Assembly: GCA_002483285.1 (NCBI GenBank)
Contig: DLHP01000033.1
Location: forward strand, 65,979 to 129,978
Reading direction: 5' to 3'
Origin: Flavobacterium sp. UBA7665
GTDB taxonomy: Bacteria; Bacteroidota; Bacteroidia; Flavobacteriales; Flavobacteriaceae
Length of the DNA: 64,000 nucleotides
The notes beneath the pieces are model-generated. The model saw only the letters and a list, made by a program, of their open reading frames with translations. It was not told the DNA's origin and searched no databases. Both the position numbers and the translations under genes were made by a program. Positions 45,854-53,662 of the stretch are shown here, in pieces (position 1 is the stretch's first letter; the number at the start of each line of letters is the position of its first letter).

Positions 45854-45929
45854 AGTTCCGATAGTGTGGATTTACTTCGTCAGTTCGCTGCCCTCGGGTG
45901 CAATCCGCGCCTGGAACGGTGTTAGCTGC
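45854..45929 (-). repeat. hairpin repeat, full copy (a)
   Basis: Nested inverted arms GTTCC/GGAAC (outer) and GGATT/AATCC (inner) enclose a conserved centre TTCGTCAGTTCGCTG, then CTCGGGTG. It lies between the stop of the alpha/beta hydrolase gene and the start of the small-paralog operon, both on the minus strand. Confidence 0.75.
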
Positions 45930-45934
45930 CAAAT

Positions 45935-46702
45935 TTATTTTTTCAAGTATTCTAAAATTTTGCTTGTTAGATATTTTCTCTCCGTTTCGTTTGCGTCATT
46001 GTCCATATTGCTATGATTTATATTTGTAAATTCTACCGTTATGTTATACTTTTTTAGCTCTTCTTCTGTTGGCAAAACTCCTTCGTCTGCTGGATAATCT
46101 TTTGAACGCAATGTGAAAATTTTTGGAGTAGATGTCCTTGGTAATTCCATCCGTCTGTTATCCATTGCAATTATTTTGTTGGCAATACTAGGATATTTAT
46201 GAGCAAATAAAACGGTCATATCTCCACCATTTGAATGTCCAATTAAAGACAATTCGTTGTATTTTAATTCTGGATATTTATTTTTAATTTCTTGTAAAAC
46301 GTAAAAAATATTTTGAGCACCTCTTTCCCAATTGGGTCGCCTTCTTTCTTGAAGTTTTCCACTCATAGCTAAAAGTTCATCTGTTTTTAGTTCGTGTTGA
46401 ATACTAATAACAAAATAACCTTTAGAAACTAAAAATTCTGTCAGATAAGTGTAGGCGTTCAAATAGTCTTTCCCATTGTTTTCTCCGTATCCGTGGCTAA
46501 AAATAATTGGGATTTTGTTCGATTTTTTTAAGTCTTTCGATTGATAAATAGCAATAGGAATTTCTCGGTTTCTATTTGGGTCGAATAGGGTTAAAGTGTC
46601 AAGTTTAAACTTCGTCTTTTCACTCGTTTTGGAAATAATTTGTTTGTTCGTCGAACATTGAATAAGTGTCAAACTTAAAATTATTATTATGATACGCTTC
46701 AT
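45935..46702 (-). CDS. alpha/beta hydrolase lipoprotein
   Basis: A 255-residue protein with a lipoprotein signal (IIIIILSLTLIQCS). Its hydrolase fold shows the oxyanion region PIIFSHGYGENNG (about 65-77) and the nucleophile elbow SLIGHSNGGDMTV (Ser about residue 154). A late His occurs in FTNINHSNMD. It may be an esterase or chlorophyllase-like enzyme. Base composition is far more AT-rich than in flanking regions outside 44-50 kb, suggesting transfer. It sits between the copy (a) repeat and a GGCGGC hairpin. Confidence 0.82.
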   Translation of the reverse strand: MKRIIIIILSLTLIQCSTNKQIISKTSEKTKFKLDTLTLFDPNRNREIPIAIYQSKDLKKSNKIPIIFSHGYGENNGKDYLNAYTYLTEFLVSKGYFVISIQHELKTDELLAMSGKLQERRRPNWERGAQNIFYVLQEIKNKYPELKYNELSLIGHSNGGDMTVLFAHKYPSIANKIIAMDNRRMELPRTSTPKIFTLRSKDYPADEGVLPTEEELKKYNITVEFTNINHSNMDNDANETERKYLTSKILEYLKK

Positions 46703-46725
46703 TTTTAGACGGTTCGTTTTAATAG

Positions 46726-46746
46726 GGCGGCTAACGTTTCGCCGCC
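46726..46746. repeat. GGCGGC...GCCGCC hairpin with AACGTTTCGCCGC
   Basis: A perfect six-base inverted repeat around TAACGTTTC. The sequence AACGTTTCGCCGC recurs reverse-complemented at 44391-44403. It lies 24 bases upstream of the hydrolase start codon. Nothing else in 46703-46833 is recognisable; a plus-strand frame from 46747 feeds into the direct repeat that follows. Confidence 0.55.
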
Positions 46747-46833
46747 ATGTCTAGTTGTGGCTATGATAGCAGGTTATTCTCCGCTACTGTGAACGAAGTT
46801 AAGGAAATAGATGTCTCAAGCACCACAAATACA

Positions 46834-46995
46834 CCCGCTCCGCAAAGTATTCCTATGAAAAGCTCCGCAAATGTCTCCCGACCTTGCGCAGCAGGGGTTG
46901 AAATAGTAGAAATACCAAAAGCAGATGTTTTAAAATCTTCTTCTTTTGATAAGTACTTGAGTCAGAGTTAGCGCAAAGTCAGGAGACTTTGCGCA
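46834..46995 (+). repeat. direct repeat with conserved coding frame, copy B
   Basis: Second copy of 44133-44312, lacking 18 bases. It can be read APQSIPMKSSANVSRPCAAG, then VEIVEIPKADVLKSSSFDKY and a stop at 46969-46971. The frame is open from 46747, giving a possible 74-residue peptide of low certainty. GCGCAAAGTC and GACTTTGCGC (46971-46980, 46985-46994) form a terminator-like stem at its end. Confidence 0.65.
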
Positions 46996-47105
46996 ACTAA
47001 AGGTTAATTGTACAACTAATAGCCCGAATAGCATAAGGTAGTACGGGCTTCTTTACGTCACCTTTGGACCCTATGGCAATCCTGTCATATTTAAAACACT
47101 CCCAA

Positions 47106-47894
47106 ATGAAAACCAAAAATCTATTACCAATGGCAGCATTGCTGTTTGTTGCATTGCTGGGCGCTTGCTCCACAGAGGAGCAGGAAACCGCCAACGTCAC
47201 GGCCCAAAAGCCAAAAGCCAAATACCAGGAGCCTATAGGCATGCTGGCTGCGGTCAACCTGCGCACGACAGGCAGCTTTGCTGTACTCTCAAAATCCGGG
47301 ATAACCAATGTGTATCCATCAGCCATAACCGGCAACGTAGGTTCGGGGCCCATTACTGGTGCCGCCATCCTTTTGACCTGCCCTGAAGTGGTAGGGACAG
47401 TCTATACCGTTGATGCAGCCGGGCCCCTGCCTTGCCGCATAACAAATGCCTCGGGACTTACAACCGCCGTCGCCGATATGCAGGGCGCCTATACCGATGC
47501 AGCAGGCCGCAACACCCCGAATTTCCTGAATCTCGGCGCGGGCAACATGGGCGGCCTGACGCTTGCCCCGGGTCTGTACAGGTGGACCAGTGCGGTAACC
47601 ATCCCAACCGATATCACCATCTCGGGAGGCCCAAACAGCATCTGGATATTTCAGGTCAGTGGCGCACTCAGTGTGAGCCCGGCAGTCAGGATACATCTTG
47701 CGGGCGGCGCACGGGCAAAGAATATCTTCTGGCAGGTTTCTGAAGAGGTAACCTTGGGTACAACCAGTCACTTTGAAGGCACAATACTCGGAAAAACATT
47801 GATCGCGTTAAATACCGGCGCTACCGTAAACGGAAGGCTGCTGGCGCAGACGGCGGTTACTTTGCAGACCAATACGGTGAACAAGCCCCAGTAA
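47106..47894 (+). CDS. DUF3494 ice-binding-like lipoprotein
   Basis: A 262-residue lipoprotein (lipobox LLGACS) whose body is one DUF3494 domain (about 45-260). It shows the family's run: LRTTGSFAVLSKSGITNV, ITGNVGSGP, LAPGLYRWTSAVTIP, ISGGPNSIWIFQVSGAL and FEGTILGKTLIALNTGATV. DUF3494 proteins are beta-helix ice-binding proteins that inhibit recrystallisation and bind ice planes. Lipid anchoring would keep it at the outer membrane. It is the only plus-strand gene amid minus-strand cassette-like genes, and it ends in a terminator. Confidence 0.9.
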   Translation: MKTKNLLPMAALLFVALLGACSTEEQETANVTAQKPKAKYQEPIGMLAAVNLRTTGSFAVLSKSGITNVYPSAITGNVGSGPITGAAILLTCPEVVGTVYTVDAAGPLPCRITNASGLTTAVADMQGAYTDAAGRNTPNFLNLGAGNMGGLTLAPGLYRWTSAVTIPTDITISGGPNSIWIFQVSGALSVSPAVRIHLAGGARAKNIFWQVSEEVTLGTTSHFEGTILGKTLIALNTGATVNGRLLAQTAVTLQTNTVNKPQ

Positions 47895-47919
47895 ATGAAA
47901 TTGATTGTTTGATGATGTG

Positions 47920-47945
47920 GGACAGCCGAAAGGCTGTCCTTTTTA
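47920..47945 (+). terminator. intrinsic terminator of the ice-binding gene
   Basis: GGACAGCC and GGCTGTCC pair perfectly around GAAA, then five T. Confidence 0.88.
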
Positions 47946-48004
47946 TTTGGGCAATACGGTGGTAACATTGGCATGCTGGCGATGGGAGCATTTCGTCAAA
48001 TCCC

Positions 48005-48076
48005 GATGGTGTGGGTTTATTTCGTCAGTTGGCTGCGCTCGGGTGTAATTCGGGCCTGGACCCGTGTTATCGGCTG
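48005..48076 (-). repeat. hairpin repeat, diverged full copy (b)
   Basis: Same centre (TTTCGTCAGTTGGCTGCGC, TCGGGTG). The arms read GGGTTT and AATTCGGG, less well paired than in other copies. It lies immediately after the stop of the TPR-zincin gene on the minus strand. Confidence 0.7.
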
Positions 48077-49114
48077 TTATTTTTGCAGTTCTATGTAAAA
48101 TAGATTAATTAATTCTTCGATTTTACCTTCATAGATTCTCTCGGCGCTGTCATAACTTTGTTTTTCTACAAGCTTAAGGAATTTCAATTTGTCATACCTA
48201 ATTAAGAAATCAACGAATGCACCTGAAATAGGATAAAGCACCTCGTCTGCGACCCTCTGTTGATTTTTCCATACAGCTTTAATGTCAACTGGATTTCTGC
48301 GAAAGGTTTGTCTACCTAAATGCATCTTATCATTTTTTTGTAGGTCAAAATAGACACCGATTCCTTCATTTATAAATTTAGTTCTATTATTATCAAAGTT
48401 TTTCCAGAAGCTTATACTGTGTGCTATTTCATGCCCTGGTGACTGATCATGCCGGTTGTGAGATACGCAGAAATTCGCCTTTGTAAAACCAAGATTGGTC
48501 TTTAAATGTTCATTGTAAGGATCTTTTTGATTCCAGACAAAAAAATCGATTTTCTTAGGAAGCCTTGAATCAAAAAAAATATTTATTTCTTGAAATGCAT
48601 TCTGTCTGGTCGAAACAATTCTGTCCATTTCCTCATTGCTTATAGTTCCTTCGAAATGAAATCTGATGTTGTCAGACGTCCGAATTTTCCAATCTTCATA
48701 AGTCTTATCAAACCCAAGCAACAACCCAATATACTTCAGCTCTTTCAATGAATTTTCGGTACCCTTTATTTCATTTGCTTCAAAAAAAGCTTTTTTCGCC
48801 TCATCAATATTACCCAATCCAAAATAGGTTTTAATTGACTCAATCGCTACCCAAGATTTTACCCAATCTTTATCCGCTAAACGTTCGCATTGTTTGAGAA
48901 AAGATAAAGCATTTGGAAAATCACCTTTTTCATTGTAAGCTTTTAAGAGCATTAGATTCGCGTCAATATCTGTAGAATCGATGCTTATTGTTTTTGCCGC
49001 TAGCGCAATAGCCTTTTTTAAATCGCCATTGCGGAAAGCTTCTACCATCTCTTTCTTTTGGGAATATCCAAAAGAAGAAAAGAACAATAGTAGGATAACA
49101 ACATTTTGTTTCAT
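48077..49114 (-). CDS. TPR protein with zincin-type metalloprotease domain
   Basis: A 345-residue exported protein (signal LLLFFSSFGYSQ). The N-terminal half has about three TPR-like helix pairs (AFRNGDLKKAIALAAKTISI, LLKAYNEKGDFPNALSFL, YFGLGNIDEAKKAFFEANEI). The C-terminal half contains a gluzincin-like site, HEIAHSISF (residues 228-236). It is followed ~20 residues later by NEGIGVYF, whose Glu would be the third ligand. Secreted peptidase activity is inferred. It is AT-rich and flanked by hairpin repeats, as are its neighbours. Confidence 0.75.
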   Translation of the reverse strand: MKQNVVILLLFFSSFGYSQKKEMVEAFRNGDLKKAIALAAKTISIDSTDIDANLMLLKAYNEKGDFPNALSFLKQCERLADKDWVKSWVAIESIKTYFGLGNIDEAKKAFFEANEIKGTENSLKELKYIGLLLGFDKTYEDWKIRTSDNIRFHFEGTISNEEMDRIVSTRQNAFQEINIFFDSRLPKKIDFFVWNQKDPYNEHLKTNLGFTKANFCVSHNRHDQSPGHEIAHSISFWKNFDNNRTKFINEGIGVYFDLQKNDKMHLGRQTFRRNPVDIKAVWKNQQRVADEVLYPISGAFVDFLIRYDKLKFLKLVEKQSYDSAERIYEGKIEELINLFYIELQK

Positions 49115-49230
49115 ATGGATTTTTCAATAATAGCAGATAACGTCCCGCGCATAGGCGACGTTGCGGCCAAAGCGAGAACGAGTATGCTCCGCTAAGATAT
49201 AATTTATTCGTTAAAATAGGGTTGGAGTTG

Positions 49231-49297
49231 ACGGCGTGGATTTACTTCGTCAGTTCGCTGCGCTCGGGTGTAATCCGTGTCTGAAACGTTGTGAGCA
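49231..49297 (-). repeat. hairpin repeat, full copy (c)
   Basis: GGATTTAC and GTAATCC flank the conserved centre, with one T unpaired in the stem. The left flank is GGCGT and the right GTGTC. It follows the stop of the 93-residue gene at 49320 by 22 bases. Between it and the next gene start (49114) is a separate ACGTC...GACGT inverted pair (49140-49161). Confidence 0.75.
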
Positions 49298-49319
49298 GAA
49301 GTTTCTGTTTTTAAAAGCG

Positions 49320-49601
49320 TTATCTAATTAGATTATTGTCAAGCCATTCTTTAATTTTTGCATGTGATGCAATTGATTTTGTAAGCCCGAATTGAATTAT
49401 TTTTTCTATCATTTGAAATGCTGCCAAATTTTTTATTGTCCTTGTCCTTAAATATCTATTTATAAAAGGTAAGACTTCATAGCCTTCACTTCGATATAGA
49501 AAGCGATCATTAGGAAAGCCTTTAATCCATGCATTTTGGATCTTTTTCGTTAAAGTCCAGCTATAGATATATTTTAAATCGCTTTTAAGAAACTCTTTCA
49601 T
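49320..49601 (-). CDS. hypothetical AT-rich small protein
   Basis: A 93-residue soluble basic protein beginning MKEFLKSDLKYIYSWTLTKK. It has aromatic-rich middle sequence (NDRFLYRSEGYEVLPFINRY) and a helical C-terminus (AAFQMIEKIIQFGLTKSIAS). I do not recognise the family. It is isolated between two hairpin repeats (49231-49297 downstream, 49685-49757 upstream) with AT-rich codon use, as expected for a single-gene cassette. Confidence 0.65.
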   Translation of the reverse strand: MKEFLKSDLKYIYSWTLTKKIQNAWIKGFPNDRFLYRSEGYEVLPFINRYLRTRTIKNLAAFQMIEKIIQFGLTKSIASHAKIKEWLDNNLIR

Positions 49602-49684
49602 AAGATTTTGGGATATTTCTAAAGGTAGTCAAATTAGAATGCCTAGCACTTTTGTTTATTTTAAATGATAAAAGTAACACCATT

Positions 49685-49757
49685 ATTCCGATAGCGCGGA
49701 TTTACTTCGTCAGTTCGCTGCGCTCGGGTGTAATCCGTGCCAGTAACGGCTTGTTGT
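49685..49757 (-). repeat. hairpin repeat, full copy (d)
   Basis: GCGCGGATTTAC and GTAATCCGTGC enclose the conserved centre CTTCGTCAGTTCGCTGCGCT. It is upstream of the 93-residue gene. It differs from copy (c) at only about a dozen positions over the shared core. Confidence 0.75.
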
Positions 49758-49939
49758 CATGCTGACGCAGGAAGCATCTGTCTTTAAAAAATATTCTTTT
49801 TCTTTTGTCTTGGCACAAACCCAGGAACGAGGTTCAGCGAACACCGCTAACAAATAGTAACGCGGTGCGCTAAAGGAAACAAAAAATGCTGCGCCAGTTC
49901 GGCCTGCGGCCTCGGGTCAAGGCTCCCTTTACCTACCTT

Positions 49940-50045
49940 GAATTTCAAAGCCAATGCTGCGGCCTCGGCAATCAGGCCGCTCGCCTTGCAGGCGATGCTC
50001 TTTGATTTGCCTCCCACAGGCCAACGCAGCCTTGGCTTGAAATTC
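49940..50045. repeat. 106-bp structured intergenic palindrome
   Basis: GAATTTCAAAGCCAA (49940-49954) pairs with TTGGCTTGAAATTC (50032-50045) with one bulge. The stem continues with GCTGCG/CGCAGC inside. The loop holds a CGCCTTGCAGGCG hairpin and GGCC-rich runs. The 49602-50282 gap otherwise shows only copies (d) and (f) and no credible gene. Confidence 0.65.
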
Positions 50046-50177
50046 TACGGGGCGTAAAGAATGCCTTAAAGCGGAAGTGTCACTTACTTTTAGGAAAAGT
50101 AACAAAAGGGAAGCCCAGTTGTTATTAGGGCTTTGGTGTTTCGGGGAAATTAGCATTAATCGGGGAGCGAATTTGAT

Positions 50178-50216
50178 GGCGGGGATTTGTAATTCGTGCC
50201 TGGTATGGTGTTGGCA
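50178..50216 (-). repeat. hairpin repeat, short copy (f)
   Basis: GGCGGGGATT and AATTCGTGCC around a three-base loop, then TGGTATGGTGTTGGCAGC. Like copy (e) it lacks the centre of the full copies. It marks the right edge of the accessory region. Confidence 0.6.
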
Positions 50217-50282
50217 GCACCCTTGTAAATTTCAAAAAAAAATATACCTTCACGCAACAAACCGCGAATGTAAACCAAACAG

Positions 50283-51071
50283 ATGACCAACCACTGCCTC
50301 AACTGCCAAAAACCCCTCACCGATGCCTTTTGCGCAAGCTGCGGGCAAAAAGCCGATACGCACCGCATTTCGTTTAAGCATTTTATTTTCCATGATGTCC
50401 TGCACGGTACGTTGCATTTAGAGCGCGGCATCTTGTTTACGGCCAAACAGGCTTTGGTGCGCCCGGGGCAGGCGGCCCTCGATTATATTTCGGGCAAGCG
50501 CAAACCGTATTACAATGTGTTTTATTTGGTGTTGCTTACCATCGGGCTCCAGTTATTTGTGCGCCATGGCTATGATTGGCTCGTAGACCCCGATCCCCAA
50601 GAAGTCCGGCTGCGCGAGCACCTCAATGCGGCCACCCAAAAACTCGATGCCATATTTTCGCAGAAAAGCAAGATCATCCTTTTGCTGTTTGTCCCGTTTG
50701 CGGCCCTGAACAGTTTCATTTTATTTAGGCGCAAGAAACTTAACCTCAGTGAACACGCCATCCTGGCCGGGATGATCCTGTTGGGGATTTTGCTGGTCTC
50801 GATCATGGGGCACCTGCTGTTTTTCGTGAACCTGCTGGTGCAGATGAGCAATATGGTTTTGAGCATGGTGGTGACCGCGGCAATCGTCGGCTACATTGGT
50901 TTTGCGTATGTCAATGCGTTCAAGGACGATTACTCGAGGTGGGAAGTCGGCTGGAGAACCGTGCTATTTTTTGTGCTCATCTTGCTCGAGATCTTCTTGC
51001 TCATGCTGCTCCTGATTGGTTATGTCACCGATTGGAAATTCACGGCCGTCAATGTGGCCCCGTTTGGTTGA
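50283..51071 (+). CDS. DUF3667 zinc-ribbon membrane protein
   Basis: A 262-residue protein starting with a zinc ribbon (CLNCQKPLTDAFCASCGQK, four cysteines in two CxxC pairs). The DUF3667 sequence FKHFIFHDVLHGTLHLERGI and YYNVFYLVLLTIGLQLFV follows. Four to five membrane helices are predicted across 85-255. The family is common in Bacteroidota, and its role is unknown. The next gene, also a membrane protein, starts 71 bases later. Confidence 0.85.
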   Translation: MTNHCLNCQKPLTDAFCASCGQKADTHRISFKHFIFHDVLHGTLHLERGILFTAKQALVRPGQAALDYISGKRKPYYNVFYLVLLTIGLQLFVRHGYDWLVDPDPQEVRLREHLNAATQKLDAIFSQKSKIILLLFVPFAALNSFILFRRKKLNLSEHAILAGMILLGILLVSIMGHLLFFVNLLVQMSNMVLSMVVTAAIVGYIGFAYVNAFKDDYSRWEVGWRTVLFFVLILLEIFLLMLLLIGYVTDWKFTAVNVAPFG

Positions 51072-51142
51072 AAAAGCTACCGTTTGGTACCCGCGTGTAA
51101 CAAAATTCGGTATTTGGGGTCTTCCTTGCAAAACCAAGACTT

Positions 51143-51568
51143 ATGGACAAAAAACAACCTTTAGAAGAATACAAGGTCAATATCAGGATTGTACTTTCGG
51201 CATTCTGGACGGCCATCATGTTTTGTTACCTCTACGGTGACTATTTTGAGCTGTATGTACCCAACAAAGTAGCCGGTCTTATAAGCGGCGACAATCTTTT
51301 AGACAGCCCCATTAAGTTGTTCGTGACCACCTTGGTGATGGCCGTCCCTGCATTGATGGTTTTGCTCACGTTGGTCGTGAGCCCAAGCTGGGCCAAAGGT
51401 CTCAATATTGGCGTGGGCGTATTTTTTACGCTGTTCACTTTGCTCGTTGGCATTTCTTCTTTGAGCAGTTGGCGCACGTTCTATGTGTTCCTTTCCTTTC
51501 TTGAAAGCCTGTTGACCGGTATGGTGGTTTATAGGGCGTGGCGTTGGCCGAGGGTCAAAGCAGTGTAG
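51143..51568 (+). CDS. DUF6326-like small membrane protein
   Basis: A 141-residue protein with four predicted helices. It starts NIRIVLSAFWTAIMFCYLYGD, followed by YFELYVPNKVAGLISG. The remaining helices are VTTLVMAVPALMVLLTLVV, IGVGVFFTLFTLLVGI and FLESLLTGMVVYRAW. The sequence fits the DUF6326 family. Its stop directly abuts that of a convergent gene. Function unknown. Confidence 0.75.
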   Translation: MDKKQPLEEYKVNIRIVLSAFWTAIMFCYLYGDYFELYVPNKVAGLISGDNLLDSPIKLFVTTLVMAVPALMVLLTLVVSPSWAKGLNIGVGVFFTLFTLLVGISSLSSWRTFYVFLSFLESLLTGMVVYRAWRWPRVKAV

Positions 51569-52051
51569 CTAATCCTCAGTTTCTGTTTCGGAGGCTTGTG
51601 TAGATACCGCGGTTCCGCCAACTTCGGTATGCCTTATTTTCCCGCCGAGGTATCCCGTCCGGGCCACGAGCCCAAAACTCAGTAGCGAGAGCAATAAAAT
51701 GACGATGGCTGTTTTGTTAGTGAGCGGTGATTTTTTTAGGGTGACCACGATACCAATCAAAGCACTTGCACCCACCAAGAGTAAGGCGGCCAATGCAAAA
51801 ACAGCAAAATCCTCGTGTTGTTCTATGGTGCTTTCGGCGATTCCCTGGAGGTTTTCTACCGTTTCTTCGGCTTCTTCACCTGTAAGATAGGCAATACCCG
51901 CACCGATAGATGAAAATAACAATACGCAATAGGCAGCGATTTTTGTTTCGTTGCTCTTTGACCAAAGTCCGTAAGCCAATACAAAACTGCCCAAAATCGA
52001 GCCGAAGATCGGAAGGTGTGTAATGACCAAATGTAAATGTGTAGCGTTCAT
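51569..52051 (-). CDS. DUF2231-like membrane protein
   Basis: A 160-residue protein with four predicted helices and the sequence LHLVITHLPIFGSILGSFVLAYGL near the start. That form resembles DUF2231 (histidine and proline near the first helix, later GIAYLTGEEAEE). The C-terminus is acidic (STQASETETED). ATG 52051 is chosen because a TATATTTG -7 element lies just upstream and the longer frame to 52261 has no membrane-protein character. Role unknown. Confidence 0.7.
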   Translation of the reverse strand: MNATHLHLVITHLPIFGSILGSFVLAYGLWSKSNETKIAAYCVLLFSSIGAGIAYLTGEEAEETVENLQGIAESTIEQHEDFAVFALAALLLVGASALIGIVVTLKKSPLTNKTAIVILLLSLLSFGLVARTGYLGGKIRHTEVGGTAVSTQASETETED

Positions 52052-52067
52052 GATGTTGTGTTTTATA

Positions 52068-52098
52068 CAAATATAGACCATACCTTTTGGGAGAAACA
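52068..52098 (-). promoter_or_regulatory. putative promoter of the DUF2231-like gene
   Basis: On the minus strand TATATTTG (complement of 52068-52075) is a perfect -7. A TTTC (about 52094-52097) stands about 18 bases upstream. It supports the start at 52051. Confidence 0.45.
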
Positions 52099-52243
52099 TG
52101 ATATAAGTCACGGTTAAGCCCAAGTGTTGTCTATGTCGGATGATTTTGCGGATGCCGTCGCAATGTTTGCGCCCCGAAATCATTTTCTGGCCCGAATTTT
52201 CTATCTTCACTTGCCCCAAGACCACACAGCAAATCCCGATTTC

Positions 52244-52675
52244 ATGGACATCCAACGACAAATCAACGCGTACATAGACAGCCAGCCCCAGCCCAAACGC
52301 CAGGACTTGTTAGCACTGCACGAGTTGGTATTGCGGATGAATCCATTGGTCGAGCTGTGGTTCCTTGATGGCAAGGACGAGAACAACAAAACGGTATCCA
52401 ATCCCAATATTGGGTACGGGCGTTACAACATCCAATATGCCGATGGGAAAACCAAGGCGTTTTACCGGGTGGGCATTAGCGCCAACACCAGCGGGATTTC
52501 GGTCTACATCCTGGGCATAGACGACAAGGCTTATCTGGCCAAAACCTATGGCGACACCATCGGTAAGGCCAAGGTGACCGGCTATTGTATTAAATTTAGG
52601 GCGGTAAAGGATATCGACCTTGGGGTATTGGCATCGGTCATACGGTATGGGCTTGGGTTGCCTGATGAAGCATAA
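52244..52675 (+). CDS. DUF1801 domain protein
   Basis: A 143-residue soluble protein of the DUF1801 (YdhG-like) family. It begins with IQRQINAYIDSQPQPKRQDLLALHELVLRM, then VELWFLDGKDENNKTVSNPNIGYGRY (the strand with the Gly-Tyr-Gly signature). It ends with VLASVIRYGLGL. Some members are described as iron chaperone-like, but the role here is unknown. The ATG at 52244 gives the expected family start; an extension to 52124 would overlap the divergent promoter. Confidence 0.78.
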   Translation: MDIQRQINAYIDSQPQPKRQDLLALHELVLRMNPLVELWFLDGKDENNKTVSNPNIGYGRYNIQYADGKTKAFYRVGISANTSGISVYILGIDDKAYLAKTYGDTIGKAKVTGYCIKFRAVKDIDLGVLASVIRYGLGLPDEA

Positions 52676-52769
52676 AGACGGATAGCCAGGAAGAGCCGCG
52701 ATTTTTTTAACGCCACGCGAACCGATGTCCAAAAAAATCGTTTTTTTACATCCTAAACCAAAACAAATC

Positions 52770-52940
52770 ATGGATACAGCGTTACTGCGATTGTTTATTC
52801 CGCTGCTCGTGGTAGCAGGCGGATTGTATCTCAGGCAATCCAAAAGAGACAGTGACCAGTCCGGCAAAAAGTACTGGAAGGTCTTGGTAGCGATAGGAGT
52901 TGCGGGATTCCTACTAAAACTGTTGCTGTATCTCAGTTGA
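52770..52940 (+). CDS. 56-residue two-helix membrane protein
   Basis: A small protein with an N-terminal helix (ALLRLFIPLLVVAGGLYL), a charged loop (RQSKRDSDQSGKKYWK) and a second helix (VLVAIGVAGFLLKLLLYL). The ATG at 52770 is preferred to a start at 52725, which would add 15 polar residues. No homology is recognised. Its two-helix layout and spacing to the next gene make it plausible. Confidence 0.5.
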   Translation: MDTALLRLFIPLLVVAGGLYLRQSKRDSDQSGKKYWKVLVAIGVAGFLLKLLLYLS

Positions 52941-52985
52941 TGGAGCATCCCTAAAAGTAATCTGCTAAAAACGAACGACAGACCG

Positions 52986-53480
52986 ATGAAAATAAAGAAC
53001 AGCAAGCTGCAATTTCCCATACTACTCAACCTGGTGCTGATTGGTTTGCTTTACGGCGACTACGCATTGCCTTCGCGCGCGGCAGTGGGTGAGAAATTCG
53101 ATTACTTTCGTACTGCGGCCACGACCGTTGCCAGTTATAAGGGCGGCGGAGGGACCAGCATCTCCAATTACATAGAATGCCGGGACGGGAGTTATTACAG
53201 GATTGCCCGCCTGCCGGATTATGCCGATACCCTAAAAAGCGGTGAGGACATTTACATCGAGCAGACTTTACTATTGGGCAAACTCAAGGCAATTACGAGC
53301 GGCAAGGTGCGCCGCGACATCTCGTTTTTGTGGTTCCCCGAAATCCTGGCAGGGTTTGCCTTGGCGCTACTAGTAACCCTGGTCAACGTCGTCACCGATA
53401 GGATTCCAGACTTTTTCATGGGTTTCGTCTCGGTGTTTGTCTATATGGTGAGTATGGGATACTTGCTCTTTTTGTCTTGA
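52986..53480 (+). CDS. uncharacterised membrane protein
   Basis: A 164-residue protein with an N-terminal helix (LQFPILLNLVLIGLLYG) and a soluble middle of about 90 residues (FDYFRTAATTVASYKGGGG, then EDIYIEQTLLLGKLKAI). Two C-terminal helices follow (WFPEILAGFALALLVTLVNVV, FMGFVSVFVYMVSMGYLLFL). I do not recognise a family. It lies 45 bases after the 56-residue membrane gene, in the same orientation. Confidence 0.55.
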   Translation: MKIKNSKLQFPILLNLVLIGLLYGDYALPSRAAVGEKFDYFRTAATTVASYKGGGGTSISNYIECRDGSYYRIARLPDYADTLKSGEDIYIEQTLLLGKLKAITSGKVRRDISFLWFPEILAGFALALLVTLVNVVTDRIPDFFMGFVSVFVYMVSMGYLLFLS

Positions 53481-53662
53481 TGCTTGGCGTCTGCCCAGTA
53501 AAAATCCAGCTGCGTTTTTTATTCAGACTTGCCCATCGTAAAAATTGGCGGCGCAACGAAGCTTCAACCGCCCCTCACCAAACTTTAACCTTCCTCACAA
53601 CCCCCAAACATAAAACCGTACACAAATAGTTGTATATTAGTATTATAATTAATTTGTAGGCC

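Noticed and set aside
46747..46971. 74-codon plus-strand frame
   Set aside because: It partly translates the direct repeat copy B. Possibly a gene fragment, but no start signal or homology supports a functional gene, so it is described as a repeat only.
45854..49757. Calling the hairpin repeats true attC sites
   Set aside because: Core boxes RYYYAAC and GTTRRRY could not be placed consistently in all copies, so they are listed as repeats with the integron idea as inference.
49929..50156. Minus-strand 75-codon frame in the gap before the DUF3667 gene
   Set aside because: It translates the large palindrome; composition is repeat-driven.
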